Notes: generated from the letters alone by a model not told the origin. DNA of 12,174 nucleotides from Pseudomonadota bacterium (GCA_015222965.1 JADFWF010000368.1:1-12174); one strand, 5' to 3'. Shown: positions 1 through 9,962, counted from the first letter of the stretch. Made by a program: numbers and translations.

Positions 1-57
1 AAACCGCTGAAACAATCTAAAAAGCCTTTGATAAATGAAAACACGATTAGTTACCAA

Positions 58-87
58 TGAAAAATGAAAAATGAAAAGTGAAAAATG
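58..87. repeat. 7-bp tandem repeat (TGAAAAA)n
   Basis: Four consecutive copies of a TGAAAAA-type heptamer (the third is TGAAAAG), followed by a partial fifth copy. The tract sits 22 bases past the stop codon of the minus-strand sugar kinase gene. It is non-coding and A-rich. No inverted partner is visible in the window; if one exists it would lie left of position 1. It resembles the two inverted-repeat elements at 6426-6620 and 8696-8824 in being a short-period repeat placed just outside a gene, but its sequence is different. Positions 1-57 show nothing recognisable. Confidence 0.8.
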
Positions 88-109
88 TAATAGCAGAAAA
101 CATAAAAGA

Positions 110-1414
110 TTAACTCGCTTTATATCCCTGTCTGGCTAATAGGGCGCTGCCATAACTGGCTTCGCTGTGAACGGCGTTTGATATTTTAAAACCAGTGATG
201 TGTTCACGGATTTGTTTCCATGCCGGATTCTTATGTCCGCCGCCTGCGGTGAAAATCCTTTTTGGTGTGGCTGCACCAAGATCTGTAAGTTTTTTATAGG
301 CATCCGCTTCAATTCTGGCGATGCCTTCCAGCAGTCCTTGAAAAAACTCTATATCTGATGCTGGCCGGGGGGTGATTCTACTTTGTTTATGACAGTCGTT
401 GTCAGGAAAACGTTCGCCTGTGGCTGGTAATGGATAATAATCTAACCCGGTTGGTTGTTCGGGTTTTAGATCAGGCATCATTTCGTCCAGCTGCACTGGT
501 GTGAAATGCTGCAGCAGAACAGCGCCACCGGAGTTAGAAGCGCCGCCGACTAACCAGTGATCGTTCAGCCGGTGGCTGTAAATACCGTATTCAGGGTTAA
601 AAATCGGTTTATCTGAAAAAAGTTTTATCACCAGCGTGCTGCCAAGAGAGGTGACTGCATCACCGAGCTGGTTTGCGCCTGTCGCCAGCGTAGCAGCGAT
701 ACTGTCTGTGGTACCTGCGACCACGATACAGTTCTCATCCAGTTTATATTTTTTTATCAGGTCGGATGTGACCTTGCCGATGTTTGTACCGGGCGCAACG
801 ATGTGTGGCAATAGCGCCTCTGGCAAAATAGCGTTTTCATTATTGCTAAAGAGCCAGTTTGGCCATTGTTGATTGATACTGTCATAACCCAGCTTCAGGC
901 AATTGTTTTCATCACTGACGCCATACCTGCTAGTGAGCGAAGAGGCCAGCCAGTCTGCCTGGTGACAGAAAATTTCTGTTTGTGGATATTTCTCCAGCAG
1001 CTTCAGTGCTTTCGCCAGAGATGAACTCGCGCCATGCACAGCGCTTGCAGCGGGTGCAAAACGGCTAATGATCTCGGCCTGTTTCTGACTTTGCTGATCG
1101 TTGTACATCAGCGCCTGCGAGAGGGCGATGCCGTCTTTTTTACAGGCGAGCAGTGAGCTCGAGGTGCCGTCGATCGAAATAGCGCTGATGCGGTAGTTAC
1201 CGTCCAGCTTATCGAGTTTATTGCTTGTTTCGATGAGCAACTTGTCGAGCAGTATTAACCAGTCGTTCGGGTCTTGTTCGTTTTTATCAGCAACAGGAAG
1301 TTGGCTTTCAAAAGCCATGTGGTGGCAGATGAGCTCCTGCTCATCTGTATTGATACAACTCGCTCGAATACCTGTCGTACCGATATCAATTCCGAGAAAT
1401 GCTGTAGAGATCAC
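110..1414 (-). CDS. FGGY-family carbohydrate kinase (pentulose kinase-like)
   Basis: A 434-residue cytoplasmic kinase of the FGGY family, whose members transfer phosphate from ATP to a sugar or polyol. The N-terminal phosphate motif LGIDIGTTG (residues 7-15) opens the first actin-like lobe. AGTTDS carries the likely catalytic base Asp237. A glycine-rich TAGGGHKN motif (Gly391-393) near the C-terminus fits the adenosine-binding site. Length is at the short end for the family (usually about 480-520). The start is GTG: the conserved first strand begins within five residues of it and there is no upstream ATG. No clear Shine-Dalgarno is seen. The start lies only 3 bases after the queF stop, so translation is probably coupled to queF. 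The substrate cannot be read from the sequence. D-ribulose or D-xylulose is plausible, since the motifs resemble the D-ribulokinase branch found in cyanobacteria and plants, but this is inference. Confidence 0.88.
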   Translation of the reverse strand: MISTAFLGIDIGTTGIRASCINTDEQELICHHMAFESQLPVADKNEQDPNDWLILLDKLLIETSNKLDKLDGNYRISAISIDGTSSSLLACKKDGIALSQALMYNDQQSQKQAEIISRFAPAASAVHGASSSLAKALKLLEKYPQTEIFCHQADWLASSLTSRYGVSDENNCLKLGYDSINQQWPNWLFSNNENAILPEALLPHIVAPGTNIGKVTSDLIKKYKLDENCIVVAGTTDSIAATLATGANQLGDAVTSLGSTLVIKLFSDKPIFNPEYGIYSHRLNDHWLVGGASNSGGAVLLQHFTPVQLDEMMPDLKPEQPTGLDYYPLPATGERFPDNDCHKQSRITPRPASDIEFFQGLLEGIARIEADAYKKLTDLGAATPKRIFTAGGGHKNPAWKQIREHITGFKISNAVHSEASYGSALLARQGYKAS

Positions 1415-1417
1415 TGA

Positions 1418-1807
1418 TTAAGGCAGTGAAACCACGGCTGGCGCGGCCCAGTCAGGATTCTTGTGTTCGGCTACTACGGTGGTGTAAACGCCGCCACGAA
1501 CATTAAATTCAGCCGTCAGGCGCATGAATCGAGGGTCGCAGGCCTTGACCAGATCGGACAGTATCTCGTTGGTAACGGCTTCATGAAAAGCACCTTCATC
1601 ACGAAATGACCAGATGTACATCTTTAACGATTTCAGCTCGATACAGTTTTTTTCCGGCACATATTCCAGATCCAGCGTAGCAAAGTCCGGCTGCCCGGTT
1701 TTTGGGCACAGGCAGGTAAATTCCGGTAGGCGAATACGGATGGTGTAATCACGTTCCGGTGTTGGATTGTCAAATGTTTCCAGTTCTTTTGATGGTTTGG
1801 TCGACAT
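1418..1807 (-). CDS. queF: NADPH-dependent preQ0 reductase QueF (short type)
   Basis: Reduces the nitrile of 7-cyano-7-deazaguanine (preQ0) to the primary amine preQ1, in the cytoplasmic pathway to queuosine in tRNA. The 129-residue length matches the unimodular (YkvM-like) type, not the roughly 280-residue bimodular enzyme of enterics. [13 protein letters not shown] holds the nucleophile Cys34 and, seven residues on, Asp41, the spacing seen in the Bacillus enzyme (Cys55/Asp62). ELKSLKMY (57-64) is the QueF signature, apart from Met63 where Leu or Tyr is usual. FHE (74-76) supplies Glu76 for substrate binding, again at the expected distance from the cysteine. The ATG at 1807 has only a weak purine-rich stretch upstream, but the protein is full length from it. 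It is the first gene of an apparent two-gene unit with the downstream FGGY kinase, and is divergent from smc. Confidence 0.95.
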   Translation of the reverse strand: MSTKPSKELETFDNPTPERDYTIRIRLPEFTCLCPKTGQPDFATLDLEYVPEKNCIELKSLKMYIWSFRDEGAFHEAVTNEILSDLVKACDPRFMRLTAEFNVRGGVYTTVVAEHKNPDWAAPAVVSLP

Positions 1808-2109
1808 GGCTTATCTCTATCTGGTGCCAGAGATTCTCTGGCTGCAAAGTAAGCCGGCATTATACAGAAAAACGCTAAAATTTTTATATTATTGATAACT
1901 AATATTATGGTTGATTAATGTTTCGCCTGTAATGAATTCAGCAGCTTACATCCACTAGTTCAACAGCGAATAAATGTTAAAAAATTTAACTGTAAAAGAT
2001 GCCCAATTCGCTCTTAAAAAGCGTGGCCAGTCATGTAAACTACGCCAGATAATTATAAAAAAGCAGTAACCATGCCCCTAACCGAACACCTAAAAAGAAT
2101 AAAAGCATA
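1808..2109. other. Divergent intergenic region queF/smc
   Basis: About 300 bases between divergently transcribed queF and smc, AT-rich, especially 1861-1920 and 1975-2065. It should contain promoters in both directions. No strong pair of -10/-35 hexamers, strong terminator or riboswitch could be recognised. In particular, no preQ1-type aptamer was made out upstream of queF by eye. A weak plus-strand promoter candidate (1892-1921) and a short leader reading frame (2072-2110) are listed separately. Confidence 0.6.
1892..1921 (+). promoter_or_regulatory. Weak candidate promoter toward smc
   Basis: TTGATA at 1892-1897 matches five of six positions of the sigma-70 -35 consensus. After an 18-base spacer, TAATGT at 1916-1921 matches only three of six positions of the -10 consensus. 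It lies about 190 bases upstream of smc in an AT-rich stretch where chance matches are common. The call is tentative. Confidence 0.2.
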
Positions 2110-2110
2110 A
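2072..2110 (+). CDS. Possible 12-residue leader peptide overlapping the smc start
   Basis: An ATG at 2072 opens a 12-codon frame (MPLTEHLKRIKA) whose TAA stop overlaps the smc ATG by one base (TAATG), an arrangement typical of translational coupling. smc itself has only an A-rich stretch in front and no clear Shine-Dalgarno, so coupling could matter. Against it, the small frame also has a poor ribosome binding site and could be a chance occurrence. There is no sign of a regulatory amino-acid run. It may equally be untranslated leader. Confidence 0.2.
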   Translation: MPLTEHLKRIKA

Positions 2111-5100
2111 TGCGTTTAAGCAAGATTAAACTCTCTGGTTTTAAGTCCTTCGTCGATTCGACCACCATTAATTTCCCCAGTAATTTGACTGGCATCGTGG
2201 GTCCCAATGGTTGTGGTAAGTCCAATACCATCGATGCTGTGCGTTGGGTGATGGGCGAATCATCTGCCAAACACCTGCGTGGTGCATCGATGGACGATGT
2301 CATTTTTAATGGTTCATCTGCCAGAAAACCGATTGATACAGCGGCGGTTGAGCTGATGTTTGATAACAGCGAAGGCAAGCTGGGCGGGCAATATGCGAAT
2401 TATGCTGAAATTTCCGTCAAACGTCAGGTGACACGCGAAGGCGGTTCAAAATACAGTTTAAATGGCACCCGTTGCCGGCGACGTGATGTTGCTGATCTTT
2501 TCCTGGGTACAGGTCTTGGCCCTCGCAGTTATGCCATCATCGAACAGGGCATGATCTCCAGGCTGATCGAGGCCAAACCAGAAGAGTTGCGTACTTTTCT
2601 TGAAGAGGCTGCCGGCATTTCAAAATACAAGGAGCGCCGCCGTGAAACGGAGACCCGTATCCGGCACACCCGTGAGAACCTTGACCGGCTTTCAGACCTG
2701 CGTGAAGAGATAGAGAAACAACTGGCGAGGCTGCAACGTCAGAGTCGCAGTGCTGAGCGATATAAAGAATTAAAACAGGATGAGCGTGAACTGAAAGCAG
2801 AGCATCTGACACTGCATTGGCGAGAGCTTAAAACCGAGCTTGATACCCGTGATAAAGATATACAGGGTACCGAGACATCGCTTGAGCAGGTGATCGCTGA
2901 ACAGCGTTCGACCGAATCAAACATCGAGTCAAATCGTCAGCAGGGCACAGAATCTAACGAAGTGCTGAATAATGTGCAGGCGGAATATTATCGACTGGGC
3001 GCTGATATCTCTGCAAAAGAGCAGAATATAAAACATCAGCAGGATCTGTTGCAGCGCCAGCAAACCGATCTCGAACAGATCGAAATAGCCCTGGTTGACG
3101 CAACCCAGGCGATACAGTCAGACAATAAGGATATAGAAGAATTCAAGAATAATCTGGCAGATGAAGAACCGCAACTGCTGGTGTTGAAAACGCAGGAAGA
3201 AGAAAGCACCGCTTCATTCCAACAATCGGAACAGGCGATGCAGAGCTGGCAGCTGCAGTGGGATGAGAGTAACCAGCGTTATTCTGCAGAAAGCCAGAAA
3301 GCGCAGATCGAACGTTCACGTATGGAACAGCTCGAGCGTCACGTTACGCAGCTGCAACAACGGCTGCAGAAAATCGATGTTGAGAAACAGGCACTGCGCG
3401 GTGAAAACCTGGAAGAGCAGATCTCAGATCTGAATGTGCTGTTGAAGAAATCCACAGACGAAAAAGAAAGCAACGAGCAGCAATTGTCGGATGCTATCTC
3501 TCAGATCAGAGAAACCCGTGAAAAGATTTCCGCCGTCGAACAGCAGTCAGCAGACGTGCGCAGAAAAGTTCACCAGTATCAGGGCAGTTTGTCTTCGATG
3601 GAAGCATTGCAGGAAGCGGCGCTGGGTAAAACAGATAAAGCAGCACAGCAATGGCTGGAAAAAAGTGGCATCAATAAAAATGCACGTTTTGCAGAACAGC
3701 TTGATGTAAAAGATGGCTGGGAGCTGGCTGTAGAAACGGTGCTGGGTGACACGCTGGAAGCAGTCTGTGTCGACAGTATCGATCAGTTTTCATCGGCGCT
3801 TAACAGCCTGGAAAACAGCAATGTTTCATTGATCGAAAAGGCCGGGACTGGCGCTTCGGCTAATGCGACTGCGGGTATGTTGCTCGAGCAGGTTTCGTCT
3901 GCCGTTGAGTTGAGCCAGTTCCTGCATGGTATCCGCTGTACAGAGACTTTAGAGGATGCCTTAAAGATTCGCCACTCACTGGCTTTTGATGAGAGCATTA
4001 TTACAAAAGATGGTGTCTGGTTAGGCTCGAACTGGTTGCGTATCAGCCGTGACACAGATGCCAGTACCGGCGTTCTGGCACGCGAAAACAGTATCCGCGA
4101 ATGTCAGCAGCAGCTGAGTGATCTGGAGACTAATGCAGAAAAGATCAACGCTGAATTAACTGATCTGCGCAGTAAGCTGCAGAGCAAAGAGCAGCAGCGT
4201 GAAGAAATTCAGGTACTGTTAAATACTATTCATTCTCGCCTGAACGAAATCAAAGCGCAGATTACTGCACGCGAATCCCGTCATGAGCATATTACCAGCC
4301 GTGGCAAAGACCTTGATGCAGAGCTTGAAGAAACGCAGAATTTGATCAGCAGTGATGAAGCAGATATAGCGTCAGCAACAAAGAGCCGAAACGCGGCACT
4401 TGAAAATGCTGAAAAAATGGAGTCAGACAGAAAGCTATTGCAGGGACAGCGAGAAGAACTGCAGCAGGAGCTGCAGCAGCACAGAACTAACTTGCAGCAA
4501 CACCGCGAACAGTCTCATCAGCTGGCTATCCGCGTCGAAGGTTTGAAAACACGCCTCAGTGGTCTGCAGCATAATATCCAGCGCATGGAACAGGCGCAGA
4601 CTGCACAGTTACAGCGTAAACAGGAACTGGAAGTCTTATTGTCCGAATCAACGCAGCCGACAGAGCAACTGGAAGCTGAGTTAAAAGTTTTACTGGAACA
4701 GCGATTAAAGACAGAAGAGGCGTTAACAGAAGCCAGACGCAAAGTCGAAGGTATCAACCATACTTTGAGAACACTCGAGCAGCAGCGCAGTGAGTTTGAG
4801 CAGAAATCACAAGCAGTTCGCGGCAAACTGGAAAAATTACGACTCGACAGCCAGGAAACACGGGTCCGCAGTAAGACCACGCTTGAGCAGTTAGCCGAAA
4901 CCGGTTTTGAATTAGAAGCGGTACTGGCAACACTGAGTGAACTGGAAACAGAAAATGATCCGGCGACCAGTAAACAATGGGAAACGCGGCTGGCAGAAGT
5001 TGCACAGAAAATTTCACGTCTCGGGCCGATTAATCTGGCAGCAATCGATGAGTACAAAGAGCAGCTGCAGCGTAAAGAATACCTTGATGAGCAGGACCGG

Positions 5101-5640
5101 GACGTTACTGCAGCACTGGATATCTTAGAGCAGGCTATCGCCAAGATCGATAAGGAAACGCGTACACGATTTAAAGATACATTTGATCATGTGAATTCAC
5201 GTATCAAGGAAATGTTCCCTAAATTATTTGGTGGCGGTATCGCTTATCTTGAGATGACCGGCGATGACCTATTGAGTACTGGTGTTTCTATCATGGCGAG
5301 ACCACCGGGTAAACGCATCTCAAACATTCACCTGATGTCTGGTGGTGAAAAAGCATTGACCGCAGTGGCACTGGTTTTCGCCATCTTCGAATTGAATCCT
5401 GCGCCTTTCTGTATGCTCGATGAGGTTGATGCGCCGCTTGACGAAGCCAATGTCGGCCGCTTCTGCCAGTTGGTAAAAGAGATGTCTTCACGGGTGCAGT
5501 TTATTTTCATCACACATAACAAGACCACGATGGAAATGTCAGAACACCTCAGTGGTGTGACCATGCGCGAATCAGGTGTATCCCGCCTGGTATCTGTCGA
5601 TGTAGCTGAAGCTGCGACTATGGCGGGCGTAGGAGCATAA
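2110..5640 (+). CDS. smc: Chromosome partition protein Smc
   Basis: An SMC ATPase that, with ScpA and ScpB, forms the bacterial condensin that compacts and segregates newly replicated chromosomes. The 1176-residue length is normal for bacterial Smc. The N-terminal half of the head begins MRLSKIKLSGFKSF and has Walker A GPNGCGKS at 31-38. Two long, Glu/Gln/Arg-rich coiled-coil arms (about 170-505 and 670-1000) flank a globular hinge at about 515-660. The C-terminal half of the head has the ABC signature SGGEK at 1077-1081 and Walker B CMLDE with Asp1104/Glu1105, followed by the D-loop region APLDEAN. All ATPase elements are intact. The ATG at 2110 is supported by the conserved start of the first strand; the ribosome binding site is weak. 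It is the first gene of the cluster, with zipA 4 bases downstream. Its presence argues against an enteric (MukBEF) host. Confidence 0.98.
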   Translation: MRLSKIKLSGFKSFVDSTTINFPSNLTGIVGPNGCGKSNTIDAVRWVMGESSAKHLRGASMDDVIFNGSSARKPIDTAAVELMFDNSEGKLGGQYANYAEISVKRQVTREGGSKYSLNGTRCRRRDVADLFLGTGLGPRSYAIIEQGMISRLIEAKPEELRTFLEEAAGISKYKERRRETETRIRHTRENLDRLSDLREEIEKQLARLQRQSRSAERYKELKQDERELKAEHLTLHWRELKTELDTRDKDIQGTETSLEQVIAEQRSTESNIESNRQQGTESNEVLNNVQAEYYRLGADISAKEQNIKHQQDLLQRQQTDLEQIEIALVDATQAIQSDNKDIEEFKNNLADEEPQLLVLKTQEEESTASFQQSEQAMQSWQLQWDESNQRYSAESQKAQIERSRMEQLERHVTQLQQRLQKIDVEKQALRGENLEEQISDLNVLLKKSTDEKESNEQQLSDAISQIRETREKISAVEQQSADVRRKVHQYQGSLSSMEALQEAALGKTDKAAQQWLEKSGINKNARFAEQLDVKDGWELAVETVLGDTLEAVCVDSIDQFSSALNSLENSNVSLIEKAGTGASANATAGMLLEQVSSAVELSQFLHGIRCTETLEDALKIRHSLAFDESIITKDGVWLGSNWLRISRDTDASTGVLARENSIRECQQQLSDLETNAEKINAELTDLRSKLQSKEQQREEIQVLLNTIHSRLNEIKAQITARESRHEHITSRGKDLDAELEETQNLISSDEADIASATKSRNAALENAEKMESDRKLLQGQREELQQELQQHRTNLQQHREQSHQLAIRVEGLKTRLSGLQHNIQRMEQAQTAQLQRKQELEVLLSESTQPTEQLEAELKVLLEQRLKTEEALTEARRKVEGINHTLRTLEQQRSEFEQKSQAVRGKLEKLRLDSQETRVRSKTTLEQLAETGFELEAVLATLSELETENDPATSKQWETRLAEVAQKISRLGPINLAAIDEYKEQLQRKEYLDEQDRDVTAALDILEQAIAKIDKETRTRFKDTFDHVNSRIKEMFPKLFGGGIAYLEMTGDDLLSTGVSIMARPPGKRISNIHLMSGGEKALTAVALVFAIFELNPAPFCMLDEVDAPLDEANVGRFCQLVKEMSSRVQFIFITHNKTTMEMSEHLSGVTMRESGVSRLVSVDVAEAATMAGVGA
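5631..5635 (+). promoter_or_regulatory. Shine-Dalgarno of zipA (AGGAG)
   Basis: AGGAG lies inside the last codons of smc, 9 bases before the GTG at 5645. It is the clearest ribosome binding site in the window and decides in favour of the GTG start for zipA. Confidence 0.75.
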
Positions 5641-5644
5641 GCTG

Positions 5645-6415
5645 GTGGAATCACTGCGATGGATCTTGCTGGCCGTAGGTATTGCATTTGTAGTTGTGAT
5701 CTATCTCCTGGGTCGAAGTCGCCGCCAACGTAATCATTCGATGATTGATGAGCTGGAAGATGACTTGCCGGAATTTTCTGCAAGGAGCCTGGACGATGTA
5801 GATGAGGGTGTAGGGCAGGTAAGAATTATTACTCGCTCTGAATCGGAAACGGGTGAAAGCGATGTTTCATCTCCGGGTGTTTCAGCAGAAGGTGGACGGC
5901 AGGCAAATTCTTCAGAAACGGGTACAGAAAACGTAGCGGAAGATGTGCAGGAAGATGAGCATGAAGATGATAGGGCAGATAAAAACAGAGTAAACGATAT
6001 TATCGTTTTGTATATTCTTCCCAAGCCTGATCTTTCTTTAATTGGTTCGCAGATAAACAGCTCAGCCCAGGCAATGGGGCTGAAATTTGGTGAGATGAAT
6101 ATCTTTCATTACATGGATGGAAACCGCAGCGTTTTCAGTCTGGCCAATATGTTGGAGCCCGGTTCTTTTGATGCCGACACTATCCATGAATTAAAAACAA
6201 CGGGTTTAACTGTTTTTATGCAGATTCAGGGTGATGATCCGCTTGATGACCTGACTGAGATGTTGCAACGCAGTTATCAGATGGCGGGTTTGCTCGATGC
6301 ACGATTGTGTAACCATAAACGTGAGCCATTGACTGAACAGGATGCCGAAAATTACCGTACTCAGGTGAGTGAATTTGTTGCTGCTTCAACACCTGAACTT
6401 TCCAGCGAAACATAA
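5645..6415 (+). CDS. zipA: Cell division protein ZipA
   Basis: An inner-membrane division protein that tethers FtsZ polymers to the membrane during Z-ring assembly. The 256-residue protein has one N-terminal transmembrane segment (about residues 4-23), then the basic stretch RSRRQR. An acidic linker rich in Asp, Glu and Ser follows to about residue 112, containing EDVQEDEHEDD. The C-terminal FtsZ-binding ZipA domain spans about 115-247 and includes the family hallmark FSLANMLEPGSFD. The protein is shorter than E. coli ZipA (328 residues) because the linker is short and lacks the usual proline/glutamine richness. The start is GTG, chosen because of the AGGAG 9 bases upstream and because the membrane segment follows at once. 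The 4-base gap from smc implies a shared transcript. A 218-base gap containing an inverted-repeat element separates it from ligA. Confidence 0.96.
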   Translation: MESLRWILLAVGIAFVVVIYLLGRSRRQRNHSMIDELEDDLPEFSARSLDDVDEGVGQVRIITRSESETGESDVSSPGVSAEGGRQANSSETGTENVAEDVQEDEHEDDRADKNRVNDIIVLYILPKPDLSLIGSQINSSAQAMGLKFGEMNIFHYMDGNRSVFSLANMLEPGSFDADTIHELKTTGLTVFMQIQGDDPLDDLTEMLQRSYQMAGLLDARLCNHKREPLTEQDAENYRTQVSEFVAASTPELSSET

Positions 6416-6425
6416 AAATACAATA

Positions 6426-6620
6426 TTACCGCAGAGACGCAGAGAAAACAAGCTATCTGCGATAAACGTCCTGTAGTATGGCTGCTTTCAGTAAAGTCTA
6501 AAATGATGCGCTTGTCATTGGGCTGTAATACTAAGTAATAACAAAAAGTGTTTAACTTTCTATCACTAACTGTTCGTAATATTTAATATTTTTCTCTGCG
6601 CCTCTGCGCCTCTGCGGTAA
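6426..6620. repeat. 195-bp element with terminal inverted repeats of 8-bp CGCAGAGR units
   Basis: The left arm (6426-6448) begins TTACCGCAGAGACGCAGAG and contains two CGCAGAG units. The right arm (6590-6620) is its reverse complement with one additional 8-bp unit (three units), and ends TCTGCGGTAA. The 141-base interior has no recognisable coding content. The architecture is that of a small non-autonomous or MITE-like repeat. No clear target-site duplication can be proved, because both flanks are A/T-rich and low-complexity. It fills the zipA-ligA gap, ends 13 bases before the ligA ATG, and is not a factor-independent terminator of the usual kind because the loop is long. Confidence 0.8.
6512..6541 (+). 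promoter_or_regulatory. Weak candidate promoter for ligA inside the repeat element
   Basis: TTGTCA at 6512-6517 matches five of six -35 positions. TAATAA at 6536-6541 after an 18-base spacer is a poor -10 (three of six). If used, it would let ligA be transcribed independently of smc-zipA from within the inverted-repeat element, about 90 bases upstream of the start codon. Tentative. Confidence 0.2.
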
Positions 6621-6630
6621 AAAAAAATAA

Positions 6631-8655
<2,025 letters not shown>

Positions 8656-8695
8656 TTTTTATATATCTAGCTGAAAGGCAGGAAACGGCCAGGAG

Positions 8696-8824
8696 GAGAA
8701 GTTGGCAGTTGGCAGTCATCAGTTGGCAGTAAAAGCAAAACCATCGTCTGCGCCGCTGTGAACTCAAGTTCTTAGTCTTTTTGTTTTTAACTGATGACTG
8801 CCAACTGCAAACTGCCAACTTCTC
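8696..8824. repeat. 129-bp inverted-repeat element with 7-bp GTTGGCA units
   Basis: The left arm (8696-8730) begins GAGAAGTTGGCAGTTGGCAG and continues through TCATCAGTTGGCAGT. The right arm (8790-8824) is its reverse complement, with one 7-bp unit (TTTGCAG) more at the outer end and one TGGCAG unit fewer at the inner end. Pairing can continue inward through A/T-rich sequence (8731-8740 with 8780-8789), giving a potential hairpin of roughly 40 base pairs. The loop (about 8741-8779) contains a minor GAACT/AGTTC hairpin. A second small hairpin (8822-8838, CTCTT/AAGAG) follows the right arm. The element lies between convergent ligA and the HD gene, where such a structure could act as a bidirectional transcript end. 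That role is inferred. Confidence 0.82.
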
Positions 8825-8872
8825 TTAAGGCTCAAGAGCAGATATCTAAACCTATAGTATCAAAGGTTATTA

Positions 8873-9868
8873 TTAGCCGTTTTTAGTTTTTTTTAAAGGG
8901 TGCTGGTTCAGGTAGGCTTCAAGACCGGGGAAGTTTTTTGTACCGTAGTTTTCAGGTGGTCTGCGGCGTAACAGGCTGAAATCATCGGTTTTTAGCACGT
9001 TTTTCAGGCGTGACTGGTTTCTGCCAAGGCCGTTGATGTAATGTTTTTCGCCTTCAAAATGCGCTATTTCATAGGCGTATACTTTATTAAAAAGATTGTT
9101 CAACCGGTTTTCGACTTCGATTTCATAAAAAGCCGGGGTTTTTTTCAGCAGGTCTTCACCAGACTCATAGAGTACGGTTTCATTGCCATGTTCATCGATT
9201 TTAACGGTCATGCCGCCAAGAACAAACTCAGGATATAAGCGGTCGCGGCATTTTTCCAGATAACATCGGTCTGACATCTGTGCGAGCAGGTCGGCAGTGC
9301 CCAGCATTTGACCTATCAGGTGCCATTTTTCATCGGGCAGGCGAATATGGTCAGGTGCAATTTCGTAACCTGTGTAATGCACCATGTTGGCAGCAAGTTG
9401 GGAATATTCACCCAGATTAACTTTGTGCAGGTAACGCTTCAGAAAATCGGCGCTTCGTGAAACGTGAACGGGTGTGTATTCTGCACCATTAAAATGACGG
9501 TGATCATGTTCGTGGCGCATGTAACCGGAATCGTGATACAGGGCGGTGATGATTGCGATAACGGCGCGCTCAGCACCGAGCCGTTTTTCTTTAGCGACAC
9601 TACGCTCATGGCCGTTGATCAGTCTGGCCAGGGCCAGTGTCATATCCATGGAATGCTGCTTATCGTGGTAGAGAGTGTCGCAGGGTAAAAATGTAGAATA
9701 GTCACCTTCAAACAGTCGTTCGCAATCTTCAAATGCCTGTTTCAGGGCAGCCTCATTGAATTGATTGAATGCACTGCGAAATATCGTGCACACGGCTTCG
9801 CGGACACTATCGACATATGTCAGCTGTACGTCGTCCGTGATGTCATAGGTAGATCTTCTATCTCGCAT
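8873..9868 (-). CDS. HD-domain phosphohydrolase, class I phosphodiesterase-like
   Basis: A 331-residue soluble protein of the HD metal-dependent phosphohydrolase superfamily. Within it, YHDKQHSMDM (67-76) resembles the YHNxxHxxDV signature of class I cyclic-nucleotide phosphodiesterases, and ALYHDSGY (109-116) supplies the HD pair His112-Asp113. Further conserved-looking residues are His135, His164 and Asp193 (in TADLLAQMSDR). Probable metal ligands are His72, His112, Asp113 and Asp193. There is no signal peptide or membrane segment, and the C-terminal 80 residues (basic, with NQSRLKN) are unrecognised. The ATG at 9868 has no clear Shine-Dalgarno, but no better start exists. It lies 182 bases downstream of an adenylate cyclase gene on the same strand, so hydrolysis of cyclic AMP is a reasonable guess. 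A different phosphomonoester or nucleotide substrate is possible, since HD proteins are diverse. Confidence 0.8.
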   Translation of the reverse strand: MRDRRSTYDITDDVQLTYVDSVREAVCTIFRSAFNQFNEAALKQAFEDCERLFEGDYSTFLPCDTLYHDKQHSMDMTLALARLINGHERSVAKEKRLGAERAVIAIITALYHDSGYMRHEHDHRHFNGAEYTPVHVSRSADFLKRYLHKVNLGEYSQLAANMVHYTGYEIAPDHIRLPDEKWHLIGQMLGTADLLAQMSDRCYLEKCRDRLYPEFVLGGMTVKIDEHGNETVLYESGEDLLKKTPAFYEIEVENRLNNLFNKVYAYEIAHFEGEKHYINGLGRNQSRLKNVLKTDDFSLLRRRPPENYGTKNFPGLEAYLNQHPLKKTKNG

Positions 9869-9916
9869 GTAGGCTGACCGGAGAAAGGTTGATAATAGTT
9901 TTTATTGGCTCTCTTA

Positions 9917-9945
9917 GTTATAGACGAAAACAGCAGAAATGCACA
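9917..9945 (-). promoter_or_regulatory. Candidate promoter of the HD gene
   Basis: On the minus strand TATAAC (9922-9917) matches five of six -10 positions. The -35 equivalent TGTGCA (9945-9940), 17 bases away, is poor (three of six), as expected for an activator-dependent promoter. The predicted start point near 9910 would give a leader of about 40 bases. The CRP-like site centred at 9970.5 would then sit near -60. Confidence 0.3.
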
Positions 9946-9962
9946 GGCTTAACTGTGGATTT

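Noticed and set aside
1808..1920. A preQ1 riboswitch upstream of queF
   Set aside because: A regulatory RNA was considered because queF follows, but no convincing hairpin followed by an A-rich tail with a pseudoknot partner could be made out next to the start codon.
2009..2025. CGCT/AGCG hairpin as a terminator upstream of smc
   Set aside because: The stem is only about four base pairs, has no U-run after it, and lies between divergent genes where no terminator is expected.
4518..5144. A 208-residue minus-strand frame inside smc
   Set aside because: It is antisense to the Smc coiled coil and Ser/Cys/Arg-rich, as expected from reversing Gln/Glu/Leu codons; it has no family resemblance.
5328..5783. 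A 151-residue minus-strand frame across the smc-zipA junction
   Set aside because: It is antisense to the Smc ATPase head and the ZipA membrane segment, which are both clearly coding on the plus strand.
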